From: Neobacillus pocheonensis
GTDB lineage: Bacteria; Bacillota; Bacilli; Bacillales; Cytobacillaceae
NCBI GenBank assembly: GCA_023702235.1
Contig: JAMQCR010000004.1
Location: 1 to 64,000, forward strand
Reading direction: 5' to 3'
DNA: 64,000 nt
Within the stretch, counting starts at the first letter, position 1, and every line of letters begins with the position of its first letter. A model generated the notes under the pieces. That model ran no database searches and was not told the DNA's origin. It saw nothing but the letters and a program-made list of their open reading frames with translations. Below, piece after piece: positions 23,330 to 33,110 of the stretch. The translations under genes were made by a program, and so were the position numbers.

Positions 23330-25569
23330 ATGCAATATTTATCAGATAAACTTTTAAACGGCTTGAATCCAGAACAACAAAGTGCTGTTAAAGCAACAGA
23401 CGGACCACTGTTATTAATGGCTGGTGCCGGAAGTGGTAAGACAAGGGTGTTAACACACAGAATTGCTTACTTAATCGTGGAAAAAAGGGTTAACCCATAT
23501 AATATTTTAGCGATTACGTTTACCAATAAAGCAGCAAGAGAGATGAGAGATCGGATTGGAAAAATGATGGGTGGGGTTGCAGAAGAAATTTGGATTTCGA
23601 CCTTTCACTCGATGTGTGTAAGAATTCTACGCAGGGATATTGATAGATTAGGCTTTAATCGTAATTTTACGATATTGGATTCCGGTGAACAGCAGTCGGT
23701 GGTAAAGGCAATCCTTAAAGATAAAAATATTGACCCGAAAAAATATGACCCGCGGGCGATATTAGGATCGATCAGTTCTGCCAAAAACGAACTTATTGAA
23801 CCTGAAGAATATGCGAAAACTGCGGGAGGTTATTTTGAAAAGGTTGTTAGTGATGTTTACGAGGAGTACCAAAAGCGTCTTCGCAGAAATCAATCCCTAG
23901 ATTTTGATGATTTAATTATGATGACGATTCAATTATTTAGACGTATTCCTGAAGTACTCGAGTATTATCAACGGAAGTTTCAATATATTCATGTTGACGA
24001 GTATCAGGATACAAACAAAGCGCAATATCTTTTAGTAAAGTTACTGGCAACTCGATTTAAAAACCTTTGCGTGGTAGGAGACTCCGATCAATCCATCTAT
24101 AGATGGAGAGGGGCGGATATTGCTAATATCCTTTCCTTCGAGAAGGACTACCCGAATGCTTCCGTTATTCTACTCGAGCAAAACTACCGCTCAACAAAGC
24201 GGATTCTCTTGGCGGCAAATAAGGTCATAGCCAATAATATGAATCGGAAAGCGAAAAATCTTTGGACGGAAAACCCGGAAGGGAATAAACTTGTTTATTA
24301 CCGTGCTGACAGTGAACAGGGTGAAGCGCAATTCGTCGCTGGTAAAATTAAAGAATTAACCCGTGAAGGTAAGTATAAGCTAACTGACATTGCCATCCTT
24401 TATCGAACAAATGCTCAGTCCCGTGTGATGGAGGAAGTTTTACTTAAATCGAATATCGAATACAGCATCGTCGGCGGAACTAAGTTCTATGACAGAAAAG
24501 AAATTAGGGATATGCTTGCCTATTTGCGATTAATTTCCAATCCAGATGGTGACCTAAACTTGATTCGTGTCATTAATGTTCCAAAACGTGGGATTGGTTC
24601 AAGCTCGCTTGATAAAATAGCTAATTTTGCCGCGATGCACGATTTATCGTTATATCAAGCACTAAATTCAATTGAATTGATGGGCTTAAGCCCAAAAATT
24701 ACAAAAGCAGCCCGAGAATTCCATGATATGATACGCAATTATACACAAATGCAGGAATTTCTCTCCATAACGGAATTAGTTGAAGATGTGCTTGAAAAGA
24801 CGGGTTACCGTGAAATGCTAAAGGCGGAAAAGTCGCTAGAAGCACAAAGCCGCTTGGAAAACTTAGAGGAATTATTATCGGTTACGAAAAACTTTGAAGA
24901 AACAAACGAAGATAAAAGTCTTATTGCTTTTTTAACAGATTTAGCACTTGTTGCGGACATTGATTCGATGGATGATGAGGGCGAGAGGCCGATTCCATTG
25001 TCCTGATGACCTTGCACTCTGCAAAAGGATTGGAATTCCCGGTCGTCTTCTTAATTGGCTTGGAGGAGGGCGTATTTCCTCATAGCCGCTCACTTATGGA
25101 AGAAGCTGAAATGGAAGAGGAACGCCGTCTTGCCTATGTAGGAATTACAAGAGCAGAACAAACCTTGTTCCTAACCAATGCGCAAATGCGAACATTGTTT
25201 GGAAGAACCAATATGAATCCTGCATCCCGGTTTATTAGTGAAATTCCGGCAGACCTCCTTGAAGGGGTCGAGCCAGAGAAGAAAATGAATACACCATTTG
25301 GGTCAAGTGGGAGATCATTCGGTTCAAAAGGAACCACTTTTGGAAATCAAGCGCCTAGGAAACCGGTTATGCGACCTGTTGCTGCAACTACTGGTGGAGA
25401 TACGATTGGTTGGAAAGTGGGAGATAAAGCTGAACACGGCAAATGGGGTATTGGAACGGTTGTGAGTGTAAAAGGACAGGGTGAAGGAACAGAGCTTGAT
25501 ATTGCTTTTTCTAGTCCAACAGGTATCAAACGACTGCTAGCCAAATTTGCTCCAATCAAGAAGGCGTAA
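23330..25569 (+). CDS. pcrA: ATP-dependent DNA helicase PcrA (one frameshift)
   Basis: Essential UvrD-type 3'-5' helicase. The start ATG at 23330 gives MQYLSDKLLNGLNPEQQSA. Walker A is AGAGSGKTRV, Walker B is HVDEYQDTN, motif III is GDSDQSIYRWRGAD, motif IV is LEQNYRST and motif VI is VGITRAEQTLF. The frame breaks at about 24987 (GAGAGGCCG for GAGGAGGCCG), just before motif V (LMTLHSAKGLEFP). About 746 residues corrected. The C-terminal GDKAEHGKWGIGTV module, which binds RNA polymerase in PcrA, is present. An essential gene, so the break is almost certainly not real. Confidence 0.94.
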
Positions 25570-25645
25570 TGGTTCATAATTGCCCCAATTCTTGTTTTGG
25601 ATTACAGTAGTTCTAGATAAATCCTTTAGGGAAGGGATAGGATAT

Positions 25646-27651
25646 ATGGATCTTCAAACGGCTGAACGGAAAATCAATGAATTAAGAAGCCTATTAAATC
25701 AATATGGCTATGAATATTATGTTTTAGACAAATCCACGGTTCCAGATGCGGAATATGACCGCTTAATGATAGAACTATTGGACCTCGAAGGAAAGTTCCC
25801 AGAGTTGAAAACACCTGATTCTCCGTCAGAACGTGTCGGCGGTGCTGTTCTTGATGTTTTCGAAAAGGTAGAGCATCGCACGCCGATGCTTAGTCTAGGT
25901 AATGCCTTTAACGAGCAAGATTTAAAAGACTTCGACCGTCGCATCCGTCAGGTAGTGGGCGATGACTTTTCCTATGTTGGTGAATTGAAAATTGACGGGC
26001 TTGCTGTGTCCTTAAGATATGAAGCTGGTTTATTTATTCAAGGTGCCACGCGTGGAGATGGGACTGTTGGTGAAGATATAACCGCCAATTTAAAAACGAT
26101 TAAATCCATTCCACTTCGATTACGTGAAGATGCTTCTTTAGAGGTTCGTGGGGAAGCCTTCATGCCAAAGCGTTCCTTTGAAGCATTGAATAAAGCGAAG
26201 GAAGAGCAAGGGGAAGAGCCATTTGCCAACCCACGAAATGCTGCAGCAGGTTCATTAAGACAGCTAGACCCGAAGATCGCCGCTTCTAGAAATCTCGATG
26301 TCTTTTTATATGGAATTGGCAACACGGCCAAAGTGGGGTCATTTCTCATAGTGAAGGCCTTGATTACTTGGATCAGCTCGGATTTAAAACAAATAAAGAG
26401 CGCCGGAAATGTGCTTCGATTGATGAAGTCATTGAATATGTAAATGGCTGGGTAGAAAGGCGCCCGCATCTTCCCTATGAAATTGATGGGATTGTCATAA
26501 AAGTAGATTCTCTTGAACAGCAAGGTGAGCTTGGAACAACGGCGAAAAGTCCGCGCTGGGCGATTGCGTATAAGTTTCCAGCAGAAGAAGTAATCACTTC
26601 CCTACTGGACATCGAATTAAGCGTGGGCAGAACAGGAGTAGTGACACCTACAGCCATTCTTGAACCAGTTAAGGTCGCTGGAACGACCGTACAACGGGCT
26701 TCCTTGCATAACGAAGATTTGATCCGGGAAAAGGATATCAAAATAGGTGACAAAGTTGTGGTCAAAAAAGCGGGTGATATCATCCCTGAAGTCGTAAATG
26801 TGCTACCGGACCAGCGAACGGGTCAGGAAGTAGACTTTTATATGCCGACGCACTGCCCGGAATGTGAGAGTGAGTTAGTCCGTTTGGAGGGTGAAGTAGC
26901 ACTACGATGTATTAACCCGAGATGCCCTGCTCAAATTCGCGAAGGTTTGATTCACTTTGTATCACGGGATGCGATGAACATTGATGGGCTTGGTGAAAAA
27001 GTAATCAGCCAGCTTTTTTCCGAAGAGTTAATCGCGGATGTCGCAGATATCTATAAGCTGACCCGTGAACAGCTTTTGGCCCTTGAACGAATGGGTGAAA
27101 AATCCGTCACAAATCTTTTAAAGGCCATCGAGGCTTCAAAAGCGAATTCCCTTGAAAAGCTCCTATTTGGACTAGGAATTCGTCATGTTGGGGCTAAAGC
27201 AGCGAAAACACTTGCCCAGCAGCTTGGAAAAATGGACATACTTGCTGCAGCGTCCAAAGAAGAATTAATTTCAATAAATGAAATTGGCGATAAAATGGCT
27301 GACTCTATTGTTGCTTTTTTTGAAAAAGAAGAAGCGATTGAACTGATTAAAGAATTAAAAGAGTATGGCGTCAATATGGAATACAAAGGTTCTAAACCCG
27401 TTTTGGCTGAAGAGTCCGATTCGATTTTTGCAGGAAAAACAGTCGTTCTTACAGGCAAACTTGAGCAGTTATCCAGAAATGAAGCGAAGGAAAAAATTGA
27501 GGCTCTTGGCGGCAATGTAGCAGGAAGCGTAAGCAAAAAAACGCATCTGGTCATTGCCGGAGAGGATGCTGGATCCAAACTAATGAAAGCTCAAGAACTG
27601 GGAATCGAAGTGTGGGACGAGGAGAAGCTCCTAGTTGAATTAAATAAATAA
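25646..27651 (+). CDS. ligA: NAD-dependent DNA ligase LigA (one frameshift)
   Basis: The start ATG at 25646 (MDLQTAERKINELR) follows a GGGATAGG ribosome site. ELKIDGLAV has the catalytic lysine that becomes adenylylated. YYVLDKSTVPDAEYD forms the NAD-binding Ia domain, a zinc finger appears as CPEC...CINPRCP, followed by helix-hairpin-helix repeats and a C-terminal BRCT domain (GKTVVLTGKLEQLSRNEA). The break at about 26337 (GTGGGGTCATT) costs one base. Corrected length is about 668 residues. The sole replicative ligase is essential, so the frameshift is probably an artefact. Confidence 0.95.
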
Positions 27652-27665
27652 GAGGTGTTAACGAC

Positions 27666-28811
27666 GTGAGAAAGCTCTCATTGCTCGCTCTTTCCCTTGT
27701 TTTTTTGCTTAGTGCCTGTGCACCTAACTTTCAACAGCAAGATCAGGTGGTACAAACAAAAGATACATCAAAAGGGAAAGCGATTATTCCAAAATATAAT
27801 ATATCAAATAATTATTATCGGACTATTTTGCCGTTTGAGCCAGGGGAAACACGCGGCATGACAGTTAGTAATCTGAATACGAGATATGACATTGATGAGT
27901 TTGAAACAGGGTTGATGAGAATTGCCCAAAATAATTTTTCCACTGACAAATATTTTTTCCGTGAAGGGCAGGAAATAAAGCGGAATACGGTGCAGCTGTG
28001 GTTAAACCGCAAATTTTCACCACAACAATTAGCCGCAAATAAAATGGCTGTTAAGGATAATATTGGTTTGAACCCCACGGATGATGGAAGTGGGAGTACT
28101 CCTATTTATTTGTCCCAAATTTTAGAGCACGATTATTTAACGAAAGATGATAAAGGGAATGTTTCATTAGGTGGAGTAACCATCGGGCTTGCCCTAAATA
28201 CTACCTATTACTATCAAACCGTTCAATACGGACCGACCTATGAGAAACAAATTCCTTATACTGAAATGGAAAGCCAAGGAAAAAGTATTGCGGCAGAGGT
28301 CATAAAACGCCTTCGAACAATGAAGGACTTGAATAATGTCCCAATTACCATTGCTTTATTTGCAGCGCAAAGTAAATCATCTGTGGTTCCAGGGAATTTC
28401 TTCACCTATGCTACAGTTGATAATGGTAGCGCAAGTATTAGTAAATGGGAGCCTGTAAATGAAAAATACTATTTGTTTCCCTCAACAAACGCGCAAAATG
28501 ACCATCGGGATGATGTAACAGCGTTTTTAAACTTTAAACAAGACGTAGAGCAGTATTTTCCAAACTTTAATGGCGTGATTGGCAAAGCTTTTTATGCAGG
28601 AGATCAGTTGGAGAACTTGGATATCACAATCCCAATCCAGTTTTATGGGAAAACGGAAGCTATTGGATTTACCCAATATGTTACCGGTCTAGTGATGGAG
28701 CATTTTCCTAAGTATATAGCCATTTCAGTAAGTATCACCTCCGTTGACGGACCAGAGGCGCTTATTGTACGCAAGGCAAATGAAACCGAACCGTTTGTTC
28801 ATATTTATTGA
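27666..28811 (+). CDS. CamS family lipoprotein (YerH)
   Basis: Lipoprotein of 381 residues with lipobox LLSACAP (cysteine at about 18) and the CamS sex-pheromone-precursor domain. GETRGMTVSNLNTRYDIDEFE and the VEQYFPNFNGVIGKAFY segment are typical. Homologue of B. subtilis YerH. In Enterococcus and Staphylococcus the cleaved signal peptide yields a pheromone peptide, but nothing shows that here. Fourteen bases after ligA, and ends the pcrB-pcrA-ligA-camS operon before a terminator. Confidence 0.9.
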   Translation: MRKLSLLALSLVFLLSACAPNFQQQDQVVQTKDTSKGKAIIPKYNISNNYYRTILPFEPGETRGMTVSNLNTRYDIDEFETGLMRIAQNNFSTDKYFFREGQEIKRNTVQLWLNRKFSPQQLAANKMAVKDNIGLNPTDDGSGSTPIYLSQILEHDYLTKDDKGNVSLGGVTIGLALNTTYYYQTVQYGPTYEKQIPYTEMESQGKSIAAEVIKRLRTMKDLNNVPITIALFAAQSKSSVVPGNFFTYATVDNGSASISKWEPVNEKYYLFPSTNAQNDHRDDVTAFLNFKQDVEQYFPNFNGVIGKAFYAGDQLENLDITIPIQFYGKTEAIGFTQYVTGLVMEHFPKYIAISVSITSVDGPEALIVRKANETEPFVHIY

Positions 28812-28814
28812 TGA

Positions 28815-28843
28815 GAACTGGCAAATACGCCGGTTCTTTTTTT
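28815..28843 (+). terminator. Terminator after the pcrB-pcrA-ligA-camS operon
   Basis: GAACTGGC-AAATAC-GCCGGTTC stem followed by TTTTTTT. Confidence 0.88.
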
Positions 28844-28930
28844 GTGAGATTGAATGATTGATACTAGAAAATGAATCATGTAGAATGGACAATGGATGTA
28901 AACGTTTTAATTTATAGGAGGGTTTAACTA

Positions 28931-30477
28931 ATGGTACAACCATACAAACACGAGCCATTTACAGATTTTTCGACAGAAGCAAACCGCCAGGCCTATCTTA
29001 AGGCGTTAAAGACAGTTGAAGGTTATTTAGGACAGAATTACGATCTTGTTATCGGCGGAGAAAAAATCACTACAGAAGATAAAATTGTTTCCTACAATCC
29101 AGCCAATAAAGAAGAAGTAATCGGCCACGTGTCGAAAGCAAGCCAAGAGCTTGCTGAAAAAGCAATGCAGGCTGCAGTTGAAGCATTTAAAACATGGAAA
29201 AAAACGAAACCAGAAGTTCGTGCTGATGTGCTATTTAAAGCAGCGACCATGATTCGTCGCCGGAAGAGTGAGTTTTCTGCGCTTCTAACAAAAGAAGCAG
29301 GTAAATCATGGAGAGAAGCAGATGTTGAAGTAGCAGAAGGAATCGATTTTCTTGAATATTATGGACGCCAAATGCTGGCTCTAAAAGATGGCGTACCAAT
29401 GAATAGCCGTCCAGACGAATATAACCGTTATCATTATATTCCTCTTGGGGTGGGAATCATCATTTCACCATGGAACTTCCCTTTCGCCATTATGGCAGGG
29501 ACCACGGTAGCAGCCATTGTATCTGGTAATACCGTTCTGTTGAAGCCCGCTTCAACAACACCGATTATTGCGGCTAAATTTGTTGAAGTAATGGAAGCAG
29601 CAGGACTTCCAAAAGGCGTATTAAACTTTGTACCAGGAAGTGGTGCCGAAGTTGGCGACTATTTAGTTGACCACAAAGATACTCGTTTCGTTAGCTTCAC
29701 AGGTTCACGCGAAGTGGGACTTCGAATTTTTGAACGTTCTTCTAAATTGAACGAAGGGCAAATTTGGATGAAACGATTGATTGCCGAAATGGGTGGAAAA
29801 GATACAATCGTTGTGGACAGTGAGGCAGACCTTGAGCTTGCTGCACAATCTATTATGGCATCATCATTTGGATTCTCGGCGAAAAATGTTCAGCATGTTC
29901 CCGAGCCGTAATTGTTGAAGATGTTTACGATCAAGTATTGAACCGAGTTGTAGAACTAACCAATCAATTAACGATTGGGGATCCGGTAGACAATGGAAAT
30001 TACACAGGTCCAGTAATCGATAACAATGCTTTCAAAAAAATTATGGAATATATTGAAATTGGGAAGCAAGAAGGTAAATTAATGGCCGGTGGTGAAGGGG
30101 ACAGCTCTAAAGGCTATTTTATCAAACCAACGATTATTGCGGACCTTGCTCCAAAAGCTCGTATCATGCAAGAAGAAATCTTTGGGCCAGTTGTTGGTTT
30201 CACAAAGGCAAAGAACTTTGACGAAGCAATCGAAATTGCCAACAATACGGAGTACGGTTTAACAGGTGCGGTTATCACAACAAACCGTGCCCACATGGAG
30301 CAAGCTCGTGAAGATTTCCATGTTGGTAACCTTTACTTTAACCGTGGCTGTACAGGCGCAATCGTTGGCTATCAGCCATTCGGAGGGTTCAATATGTCTG
30401 GAACGGACTCTAAAGCAGGTGGCCCAGACTACTTGTTACTGCATATGCAAGCAAAAACAACATCTGAAATGTTTTGA
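28931..30477 (+). CDS. pruA: L-glutamate gamma-semialdehyde dehydrogenase (one frameshift at the catalytic motif)
   Basis: Oxidises pyrroline-5-carboxylate/glutamate semialdehyde to glutamate with NAD, in proline and arginine catabolism (RocA/PruA type). Start ATG after AGGAGGG. Motifs: PWNFPFAIMAGTT, KPASTTP, GSREVGLRI and MGGKDTIVVD. The break at 29878-29881 (TCGGCGAAAAATGT where TCG GGC CAA AAA TGT is expected) falls in SGQKCSACSR, which holds the catalytic cysteine. Corrected length is about 515 residues. It stands alone with its own terminator. The downstream half, PFGGFNMSGTDSKAGGPDY, is normal. Confidence 0.93.
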
Positions 30478-30488
30478 TGGAAAAATTA

Positions 30489-30520
30489 AAGCCTCTTCTC
30501 ACTTGAGAAGAGGCTTTTTA
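30489..30520 (+). terminator. Bidirectional terminator between pruA and the HIHP lipoprotein gene
   Basis: AAGCCTCTTCTCACTTGAGAAGAGGCTT, a perfect stem with T's on the right and A's on the left. Serves the convergent genes. Confidence 0.9.
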
Positions 30521-30531
30521 CTTGGAAAGTT

Positions 30532-31380
30532 CTACATTTCTGGGACATTTACTACAAAAGGAGCGACAATTACCCGGTTTTCGTACTGAAACTGCCCCCA
30601 TATTTTATAGACTCCTTTTTTAGGAAAGTAGGTCATAAAGGTAACCTTTGGTCCCTTCCCTGTAACTGTAAGGGGGTGGATGTGCAGGTATGTCTTCAGA
30701 TCCTTACTGATTGCTACCGCATGTCCCATCGCACCTAAATAAGGCTGAAGATTATTTATCGGTTTATTGGTCGCCGCGTCACGGAGCGTAAAGGTCATAT
30801 TTAAATTCATATCGGTCATAATATGGTCAAAGGCTAGCGTTACCTTTAATCCATCAACCACTTTCGTAAGCGAACGGTCTGGAACAAGTGGAACTGTAGC
30901 AGGTACTGGCCCAGCAATATGTAACCAATGCTTTTCGACACTGTTATCTCCAGCACCATGTGGAGTAACTTCTGCAATTAGTTGATAGTCACCACCTGCT
31001 GGAAAGGTAGTGGTGATATTAAATTCTCCATTCCCTTTATATTGTGGATGAATATGAGAAAAATAGGACAAATCCTTGCTAACAATGATTAGATGCATCA
31101 ACTTTTCATGAACGGTATCAAATTTTGTGATGGGTTTATTAGACTTATCTTTAATGAAAATGGCAATCGGGATTTTCTCGTTTGCTTTTAGCGTTTGTGA
31201 AGAAATTTTCCAATCTGACTTAGTCGGAACTACATTCTTTTGCATGGAACTCATATTCATTTTTTGGTCCATTGTCGACTTTGGGACTCTTATAGCATTA
31301 CAGGCTGTTAGGAGGACAACAGTAAAAAGTGAAAATACGATTAGGATCATAAAGCGTTTCAGATGGAATTCCCCTTTCAT
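30532..31380 (-). CDS. Lipoprotein with two HIHP-motif domains, function unknown
   Basis: N-terminal signal with lipobox LLTACN, so anchored outside the membrane. A Met-rich stretch follows (MDQKMNMSSMQKN). Two similar halves then carry HLIIVSKDLSYFSHIHP (about residues 92-108) and HAVAISKDLKTYLHIHP (about 219-235), so the protein looks duplicated. The Met and His richness would suit metal (copper) binding, but this is inference only. Start uncertain: the first ATG (31380) has no ribosome site, while AAAGGGGA lies just inside it, eight bases before a CTG at 31362 that would give (M)KRFMILIVF. Divergent from two membrane protein genes. Confidence 0.7.
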   Translation of the reverse strand: MKGEFHLKRFMILIVFSLFTVVLLTACNAIRVPKSTMDQKMNMSSMQKNVVPTKSDWKISSQTLKANEKIPIAIFIKDKSNKPITKFDTVHEKLMHLIIVSKDLSYFSHIHPQYKGNGEFNITTTFPAGGDYQLIAEVTPHGAGDNSVEKHWLHIAGPVPATVPLVPDRSLTKVVDGLKVTLAFDHIMTDMNLNMTFTLRDAATNKPINNLQPYLGAMGHAVAISKDLKTYLHIHPLTVTGKGPKVTFMTYFPKKGVYKIWGQFQYENRVIVAPFVVNVPEM

Positions 31381-31666
31381 AAACCATGATGTTCATCTGT
31401 GCTAATTTCAATTGATTTTAGGTTGGTTGTCCCTTTAAATTTTATTCAGACATCATCGAGAAGTAAAGGATTGGCCGGCACTTGTTGTCTTATGGAAAAT
31501 TAATTTTTATTTAATCCTTTATTCACAAGCATTGTTTATAATAAAATGGATATATTTTGTCTATTTAATCCACGGGAACCAACATATGTAAGCGGGAATA
31601 GTATGTTTTGTTAAAGGCGAAAATTGGTTTAAACTCGAAAATGATTTCTTTGGAGGGGTTAAAAAA

Positions 31667-31900
31667 TTGTTACCACATTATTTACTGCATGTGACAGCAG
31701 TGCCTCATACTGAAAGCCCTAGTTTAATTTGGTCATTAGCCACAGGTAATCTTTTTCTGGTGATTGCCGGAATTGTCTTTATCTATAAATTATTTAAACA
31801 AAAAAATGTTCGAACATCGGGAATCACGTTTGGAATTGCGCTGCTTCTTAATTATATCCTTGTGGCGATATATGGAACAATTTTTGACCTGCTAGGTTAA
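31667..31900 (+). CDS. Small membrane protein, function unknown
   Basis: 77 residues, TTG start eight bases after GGAGGGG. Two hydrophobic segments (about 24-42 and 52-74) flank a short basic KLFKQKNVR loop. Hydrophilic N terminus with two histidines. I do not recognise the family. It is 20 bases upstream of a larger polytopic membrane protein and probably co-transcribed with it. A good ribosome site and clear two-helix pattern support a real gene. Confidence 0.65.
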   Translation: MLPHYLLHVTAVPHTESPSLIWSLATGNLFLVIAGIVFIYKLFKQKNVRTSGITFGIALLLNYILVAIYGTIFDLLG

Positions 31901-31920
31901 GGTAAAAGGGAGGTAGAAGT

Positions 31921-32907
31921 TTGAAATATTACCGCTTATGGGTTATGGCGTTTTTATTAAAATTTATTGGCTCGGCATGGGATGCGTCCTATCATTTCAA
32001 ATATTTATTTGAGGAGTATTCGATTCCGCATATTGTAAATTTTAGCGGTTTTGCGCTTGGAGCATTTTTGCTGGTCAAGGAATGGAGACAGCTCCATTAT
32101 ATGGACCGATTTTCCCGGAATCTGATTACCATTGGCTTTGCCTTATTTTTAATTGGGATTCCGTTAGATTTTAGCTATCATATTGCTTATGGAATTGATT
32201 TAACCACTTGGAGCCCAACCCATTTTATTTATTACATTGCAACTGATATTATGATTATCGGTGCCTGGCGCGGATATTCAAAGTATACAAATGATAAATT
32301 GTCGACGTGGAGATCACTGCACACTTGGTTTGCAATGTTCCTCCTTGAATGCTTGGTTTTCCCGAATATGCAGCAGGAGAACGGGGCAATTTCCTATAAT
32401 CTGTATATTCATCATCAATCGATAGCGTCGAAGGAAATTCTGGTACTGATTTCAGACCCGGCTTCACAAATTTTTGGCGGCATTCCTGAATGGGTTTACC
32501 CCATCTTTTCGGTGCTAATGGTATCACTTTTAACAACTATTGTCATTCGGCTCCTTGGTGATTATATGGTATCCGTGATGGCAGCTGTCCTTTATATTCT
32601 TTTACGATTTATTGGCAAAATCATTTTTATTGCGGTTCATTATCCAACATCCTACGTCCCAATTACGCTTGTATTTATCCCTATTTTTTATTTAGTATTT
32701 AGACGGGATGTGTGGTTGGCAGGGCTTACCGGCAGCGTGTTTTACTTCCTGACCTTGTTCGCCATTAATCGGGTAGGTCTACTGATTACACCACCGTTGC
32801 AATTGTGGGAGATCGTTCCCGTAGTAGTTGTCGGCATTTTGGTATCCGTGGTAAGTTCATTGGTGAAACGAATACCATTCAGGGAAAAGAATAAACAAAT
32901 AGCATAG
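31921..32907 (+). CDS. Polytopic membrane protein with conserved-looking His/Trp motifs, unknown family
   Basis: 328 residues, TTG start after GGGAGG. Hydrophobicity suggests about eight or nine membrane helices. Notable residues near or in helices are WDASYHFKYLFEEY (26-40), PLDFSYHIAYGID (81-93) and WSPTHFIYY (97-105), with a D-x-x-Y-H ... G-I-D ... W-S-P-x-H pattern that looks like a metal or haem site. I do not recognise the family. Its neighbours are the small membrane protein upstream and the divergent HIHP lipoprotein. Ends at a terminator. Confidence 0.7.
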   Translation: MKYYRLWVMAFLLKFIGSAWDASYHFKYLFEEYSIPHIVNFSGFALGAFLLVKEWRQLHYMDRFSRNLITIGFALFLIGIPLDFSYHIAYGIDLTTWSPTHFIYYIATDIMIIGAWRGYSKYTNDKLSTWRSLHTWFAMFLLECLVFPNMQQENGAISYNLYIHHQSIASKEILVLISDPASQIFGGIPEWVYPIFSVLMVSLLTTIVIRLLGDYMVSVMAAVLYILLRFIGKIIFIAVHYPTSYVPITLVFIPIFYLVFRRDVWLAGLTGSVFYFLTLFAINRVGLLITPPLQLWEIVPVVVVGILVSVVSSLVKRIPFREKNKQIA

Positions 32908-32922
32908 AGTTTCAATAAAGAC

Positions 32923-32957
32923 GGGTGTCCCAACTGATTTAAGGGGCATCCTTTTTT
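32923..32957 (+). terminator. Terminator after the membrane protein pair
   Basis: GGGTGTCCC ... GGGGCATCC stem with G-U pairs followed by TTTTTT. Confidence 0.75.
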
Positions 32958-32971
32958 GTTTATGACAATTA

Positions 32972-32987
32972 TGTGAAGTCATTCACA
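32972..32987. promoter_or_regulatory. Fnr/CRP-type box 1 upstream of nirB
   Basis: TGTGAagtcatTCACA, a perfect TGTGA-N6-TCACA palindrome. Its centre is 29 bp upstream of the second box, at about -70 from the proposed start. Confidence 0.75.
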
Positions 32988-33000
32988 AAAGATGGTGAAA

Positions 33001-33016
33001 TGTGACGTACTTCACA
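33001..33016. promoter_or_regulatory. Fnr/CRP-type box 2 upstream of nirB
   Basis: TGTGAcgtactTCACA, again perfect. Its centre (33008.5) lies 41.5 bp before a start near 33050 set by the TACAAT -10, the classic class II position for Fnr. This predicts anaerobic activation of nitrite reductase. Confidence 0.8.
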
Positions 33017-33037
33017 AATTTTTAACACGCATCAGAT

Positions 33038-33043
33038 TACAAT
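33038..33043 (+). promoter_or_regulatory. Probable -10 element of the nirB promoter
   Basis: TACAAT, five of six matches to TATAAT, with no good -35, as expected for an activator-dependent promoter. Start of transcription near 33050, leaving a leader of about 60 nt. Confidence 0.55.
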
Positions 33044-33110
33044 TTAGCTATAGAGAAAACCACGTAAAACGTCAACATTCATTGATTAAATAGATAGGGA
33101 GTGACCCAAA

